Part shown: positions 60,980 through 64,000 of the stretch, piece by piece | Position numbering within the stretch: position 1 is the first letter of the stretch | Layout of the letters: every line of letters starts with the position of its first letter | Assembly: GCA_963678925.1 (NCBI GenBank) | Contig: OY787533.1 | Coordinates: forward strand, 1,550,001-1,614,000 | Origin: G963665925 sp963678925 | GTDB taxonomy: Bacteria > Bacillota > Clostridia > Peptostreptococcales > Acidaminobacteraceae | Direction: 5' to 3' | Length of the DNA stretch: 64,000 nt | The notes under the pieces: generated by a model | What the model was told of the DNA's origin: nothing | The model's database searches: none | Seen by the model: the letters and a program-made list of their open reading frames with translations, nothing else | Program-made: the position numbers and the translations under genes

Positions 60980-62302
60980 ATGAAACATATTGGAATTGTA
61001 GGCCACATGGACAACATCAACCGCATTTTGAGTGTCATCGATTCACACTTTCCAAGTGTAAAGGGACACCCTATAGAAATCCATGACATGGGGCAGATCC
61101 AGACCGCAATTACCTTTTTAAAGGAGCATATCAACGAGTTTGACGGTATCCTCTTTACTGGAAAAATACTCTATGACATCATGAACCACAGAATGCATTC
61201 ACAAAGTCCATGGGTGTATCTTGAAAATGATGCCTGCCAGCTTCAGCGGATTCTGCTTGAGGCAAGCCACATCCACAATATGCCCATAACCAATATCAGC
61301 ATAGATTCCTACAGCGAAAACGACGTGGAAATGGTCTATCGGGATTTCGGGCTGGACCGTCAGAAATACGCCGCGAAAGTCTCCGGGGTCGACCTCTTCA
61401 ATCAGAGCCTGATGGAAGACCTGTTTTCCTTTCATAAAAGCAACTACCTAGCCTGTAGAGACAGCCTTGCAATCACGGGTGTCTCCACCGTGTACAAAAT
61501 GCTCCAGGACGGCGGGGTGCCCAGCATGCTGCTCACGCCCAACATTTCATCCATCAAGAATAAGATTTACAGTCTTCTTGAAAAAATAAAATATGAAGAT
61601 CTTACAGTCAGTCAAATTGTTGTCATTTCGCTTGAAATTGACATTACCGAAGAATATGACCTCACCTCTGAAAATGAGTACAGCATCATGCTCAAAAAGA
61701 CACGGATCACCGAAGAGGTTTACAAATTTGCACAGCGCATTCAGGCGGCTGTTGTTGAAACCGAGCGGAATTATCTGCTCTTTACAACCAAGCAGATTGT
61801 GGAGTTTGAGACCCGTAGTCTCAGCGTCCTGCCCATTCTTCAGTCCATTGAGAAGAAAACCGCCAGCACTGTCAGCGTTGGCATCGGGTTCGGAATTACG
61901 GCGCGCGAAGCAAAGTCCAACGCCATTGTCGGAAAAAACAAGGCGCTCAAAATGGGCGGCAATCAGTGCTTTGTCGTCAGAAATCGAAAGAACATCGAGC
62001 GTATTACACCGCTTGAAAACGCCCTTTCAACACAGACGGACCCAGACGCGCTGCCCTTCAAGGAAATCTCAGAAAACAGCGGCGTCAGCGTCAACAGCAT
62101 ATACCAGCTTAAATGCATTATGGACATCTATAAAAAAGATACTTTCACGAGTCTTGAGCTCTCAGAAGAGTTCGGCAACTCCCTCAGGAGTATGAACCGA
62201 ATAATTGAGAAGCTTGAACTTGCCGGCTATGTGGAAGTTACGGGAAAAAAAATCATCGGCAAGGCAGGCAGACCCAGTAGAATCCTGAAGCTCCTTATTT
62301 GA
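60980..62302 (+). CDS. Putative transcriptional regulator divergent from tnaA
   Basis: A 440-residue soluble protein I cannot name. Residues 1-200 look like an alpha/beta sensor domain (GIVGHMDNINRILSVI start; FDGILFTGKILYDI). Residues about 205-345 end with TVSVGIGFGITAREAKSNA and NKALKMGGNQCFVV, which resembles the closing part of GGDEF- or GTP-cyclohydrolase-III-like palm domains without a catalytic loop. Residues about 360-440 hold one or two winged helices (LPFKEISENSGVSVNSIYQL; SLELSEEFGNSLRSMNRIIEKLE, in part). A GGAGG site precedes the ATG. Its place suggests control of tnaA. Confidence 0.75.
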   Translation: MKHIGIVGHMDNINRILSVIDSHFPSVKGHPIEIHDMGQIQTAITFLKEHINEFDGILFTGKILYDIMNHRMHSQSPWVYLENDACQLQRILLEASHIHNMPITNISIDSYSENDVEMVYRDFGLDRQKYAAKVSGVDLFNQSLMEDLFSFHKSNYLACRDSLAITGVSTVYKMLQDGGVPSMLLTPNISSIKNKIYSLLEKIKYEDLTVSQIVVISLEIDITEEYDLTSENEYSIMLKKTRITEEVYKFAQRIQAAVVETERNYLLFTTKQIVEFETRSLSVLPILQSIEKKTASTVSVGIGFGITAREAKSNAIVGKNKALKMGGNQCFVVRNRKNIERITPLENALSTQTDPDALPFKEISENSGVSVNSIYQLKCIMDIYKKDTFTSLELSEEFGNSLRSMNRIIEKLELAGYVEVTGKKIIGKAGRPSRILKLLI

Positions 62303-64000
62303 CTTGCTCTTTTATGTATGTCTGAACCGCCTCTTCAATCGTCATTCCATTTTCAAGTCTGTAGAGGGCCTTATTCAGCTCTTCAGGCTTGATTTTGAAT
62401 GTCCGCATAAATGCAACAAGCTGGGGGTTTTCCATGGCTAGGCGCTTGCTAACGAAGCTGGTCATGGTTTCTTCTATTCCAAAGATTTTTTTACTGTCCT
62501 CTAAAATCCTAAGCTTGTGCTTTCCGAACATGTAATGCGGCTTCCAACCCGTGAATACCACAGGCTCATTTCTCTCGATTTTTCTGGAAACGAGGTTAAA
62601 GAGGGCTTGCTCATCCATATACTCAACGACCACATCGTGCATATTATAAGCCTTCAGCAGCTGGTCCATCATGGAACCTATATAGGTCGTGCGCCTTGTT
62701 GAATAGATGGCATGGCCGAAGAGACTCATCTTGCCCGCGAGTTCATTCAGGCTTCTGACCTGGACAAAGTCCGGAACACTCAGTCCCATAAAGCACTCTG
62801 CCGTATTTTGACCCACCTCTTCAATGCTGTTTCTGTATTGATCCCTGTATGCGGTCATGGATGGCATCCATGGTGCCAGGGTTCCATCGACGCTTCCGTC
62901 ATCAATGGAGGCAAATAGACTGTCGCTTGGCACTTCTACACCTTCTACCGCAATTCCCAGCCTTAGAGCGGCGAGCTCTTTGAATAGCGCAAACTGGAAC
63001 ACGTGCTCAGGCGAACGTGTTATTCCGAACTTGATGAATTTGAATCGCTTGAGTTCATTGACGACCATTTCGATTTTTTCCAGCATGAGGTGTGTGCTGT
63101 CATTAATGACGCCCACTTTTTCCTTTTGCTGTGCAGTCCTTGCGCTCACTTCCTCAGACATGGCATAGGTCTCTTGGGTAACGGCAGAAATATTTTGTAT
63201 TGAATCATTGATTTCTCCGCTGGTATGGGCAATCTGTTTTGCTTTTTTCGAAGTGCTCTGTATGGACTCTGCAATACCAAGGATTGAATTGTTGATTCTC
63301 GAAAAAGCTTCCTCCGTCTTCTCAATAGAGGCGTTCTGGTCTCGTACAATCCGCGCGTTTTCTTCCACACGACCACTGATATCTTCAATACGCGATTTGA
63401 TTTCTGCAATTAGGGCATGAATGGCCTGTGTCGACTCATTCGAAGTTTGGGACAACTTGCGGATTTCATCTGCAACAACCGCAAAGCCCCTGCCTGCTTC
63501 TCCTGCTCTTGCAGCCTCGATGCTCGCATTCAGCGCAAGAAGGTTTGTCTGTTCTGTGATTGAGTTGATCATATCGACAACAGTCATAATCCGTGCAGCA
63601 GAATCACTTAGAATGTCTACACCGCTTTTTATGTCCTCAAATGTACGTGTCGTCTCCCGTGTCATCTCTTCCTGCTCAGAAATCTGCATCTTTCCTTGTT
63701 CAAGCAGTTGCAGAGAAATCTCGCTCTGCTCAAGCACCCCTTCGACATCGGTCTCTATTTCCTCGCTCATCCGTGTGTTCTCATGAATTTGACTTGAAAT
63801 CATAACGATCTGTTCTGTCACATTGGAATTTCCGTCTGTCAGTTCACGAATCGCACTGTTGATTCCTTCCGTTATATCGATAATATCCTGGATATGGCCT
63901 TCAAGATTGTGACCAATCCCTTCACTTGTCTTGACCACCCCCAGGTAATTTGCCATAAACATACGCCATGTGGTCATCAGCTCATAAATCAGCTTTGTTT
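62295..64000 (-). CDS. Chemoreceptor-type protein with C-terminal OpuAC ligand-binding domain (5' end cut by window)
   Basis: The frame is open from the right edge of the window to a stop at 62295; the ATG at 63977 is probably internal because upstream codons are also open. About 330 residues form a chemoreceptor signalling domain with hairpin tip EQTNLLALNASIEAARAGE. Then about 230 residues match the OpuAC/ProX glycine-betaine-binding fold (LAPWMPSMTAYRDQY, VVFTGWKPHYMFGKHKLRILED). With no membrane helix between them, the binding domain lies on the same, cytosolic side as the signalling domain. It may sense betaine-like compounds inside the cell. It overlaps the upstream convergent gene by 8 bases. 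Confidence 0.92.
   Translation of the reverse strand, partial: TKLIYELMTTWRMFMANYLGVVKTSEGIGHNLEGHIQDIIDITEGINSAIRELTDGNSNVTEQIVMISSQIHENTRMSEEIETDVEGVLEQSEISLQLLEQGKMQISEQEEMTRETTRTFEDIKSGVDILSDSAARIMTVVDMINSITEQTNLLALNASIEAARAGEAGRGFAVVADEIRKLSQTSNESTQAIHALIAEIKSRIEDISGRVEENARIVRDQNASIEKTEEAFSRINNSILGIAESIQSTSKKAKQIAHTSGEINDSIQNISAVTQETYAMSEEVSARTAQQKEKVGVINDSTHLMLEKIEMVVNELKRFKFIKFGITRSPEHVFQFALFKELAALRLGIAVEGVEVPSDSLFASIDDGSVDGTLAPWMPSMTAYRDQYRNSIEEVGQNTAECFMGLSVPDFVQVRSLNELAGKMSLFGHAIYSTRRTTYIGSMMDQLLKAYNMHDVVVEYMDEQALFNLVSRKIERNEPVVFTGWKPHYMFGKHKLRILEDSKKIFGIEETMTSFVSKRLAMENPQLVAFMRTFKIKPEELNKALYRLENGMTIEEAVQTYIKEQVK

Noticed and set aside
1..64000. CRISPR arrays, tRNA, rRNA, prophage or transposase genes
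   Set aside because: No regularly spaced repeats, no cloverleaf or rRNA sequence and no integrase or transposase motif was seen.

Overview
The window looks like the chromosome of an anaerobic, peptide- and amino-acid-fermenting Clostridia-type Firmicute. The grounds are the lipoprotein signals, strong GGAGG-type ribosome sites, a bifurcating EtfAB-lactate dehydrogenase, tryptophanase, a class II photolyase, several peptide uptake systems and a dense set of PAS/GGDEF/HD-GYP/MCP signalling genes. Genus is not claimed. I saw no rRNA, tRNA, CRISPR array, phage or insertion sequence.

Layout. (1) 1-6.2 kb, minus: a ribose operon in the B. subtilis order rbsR-K-D-A-C-B, with LacI-type operators before rbsR and rbsK; the cut-off rbsB holds two tandem binding domains in one frame. 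(2) 6.3-9.1 kb: a secreted stalk-domain protein, a membrane diguanylate cyclase, fxsA and two long perfect hairpins. (3) 9.2-20.0 kb: a peptide-use operon (S9 peptidase, M20 deacylase, dppABCDF), minus, facing a sigma-54 activator; a -24/-12 promoter lies between them. (4) 20.2-26.4 kb, plus: a GntR/FCD regulator, then etfB-etfA-lctD-lctP, an electron-bifurcating lactate dehydrogenase operon with a FadR-type operator at its promoter. (5) 26.4-31.0 kb: HD protein, ROK regulator, yjdM, and a PAS3-GGDEF-HD-GYP protein. (6) 31.4-38.6 kb, minus: a cobalamin riboswitch followed by seven tightly packed genes (MATE exporter, GNAT acetyltransferase, NikBCADE-like importer), a candidate cobalt/metallophore or corrinoid system; a LysR gene lies upstream. 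(7) 39.6-41.9 kb: repeats, hairpins, two tiny ORFs, then a DUF47-PiT phosphate pair. (8) 42.0-50.4 kb: OPT transporter, PqqD-like protein and PepD, facing a membrane-anchored binding protein, DUF6305 protein, histidine kinase and response regulator. (9) 50.4-64.0 kb: photolyase; MCP with a PAS protein and a PAS-GGDEF-EAL protein; ErcA-like dehydrogenase with a soluble histidine kinase; tryptophanase facing an unfamiliar regulator; and a chemoreceptor fused to an OpuAC ligand-binding domain, cut by the window end.

Together the genes describe a cell living on peptides, amino acids, lactate and ribose, with each uptake system paired to its own regulator. The best leads are the riboswitch-driven MATE-GNAT-Nik operon, the double-domain RbsB, the MCP-OpuAC fusion, the binding-protein/DUF6305/two-component cassette, and two intergenic elements that share flanks but have unrelated perfect stems.
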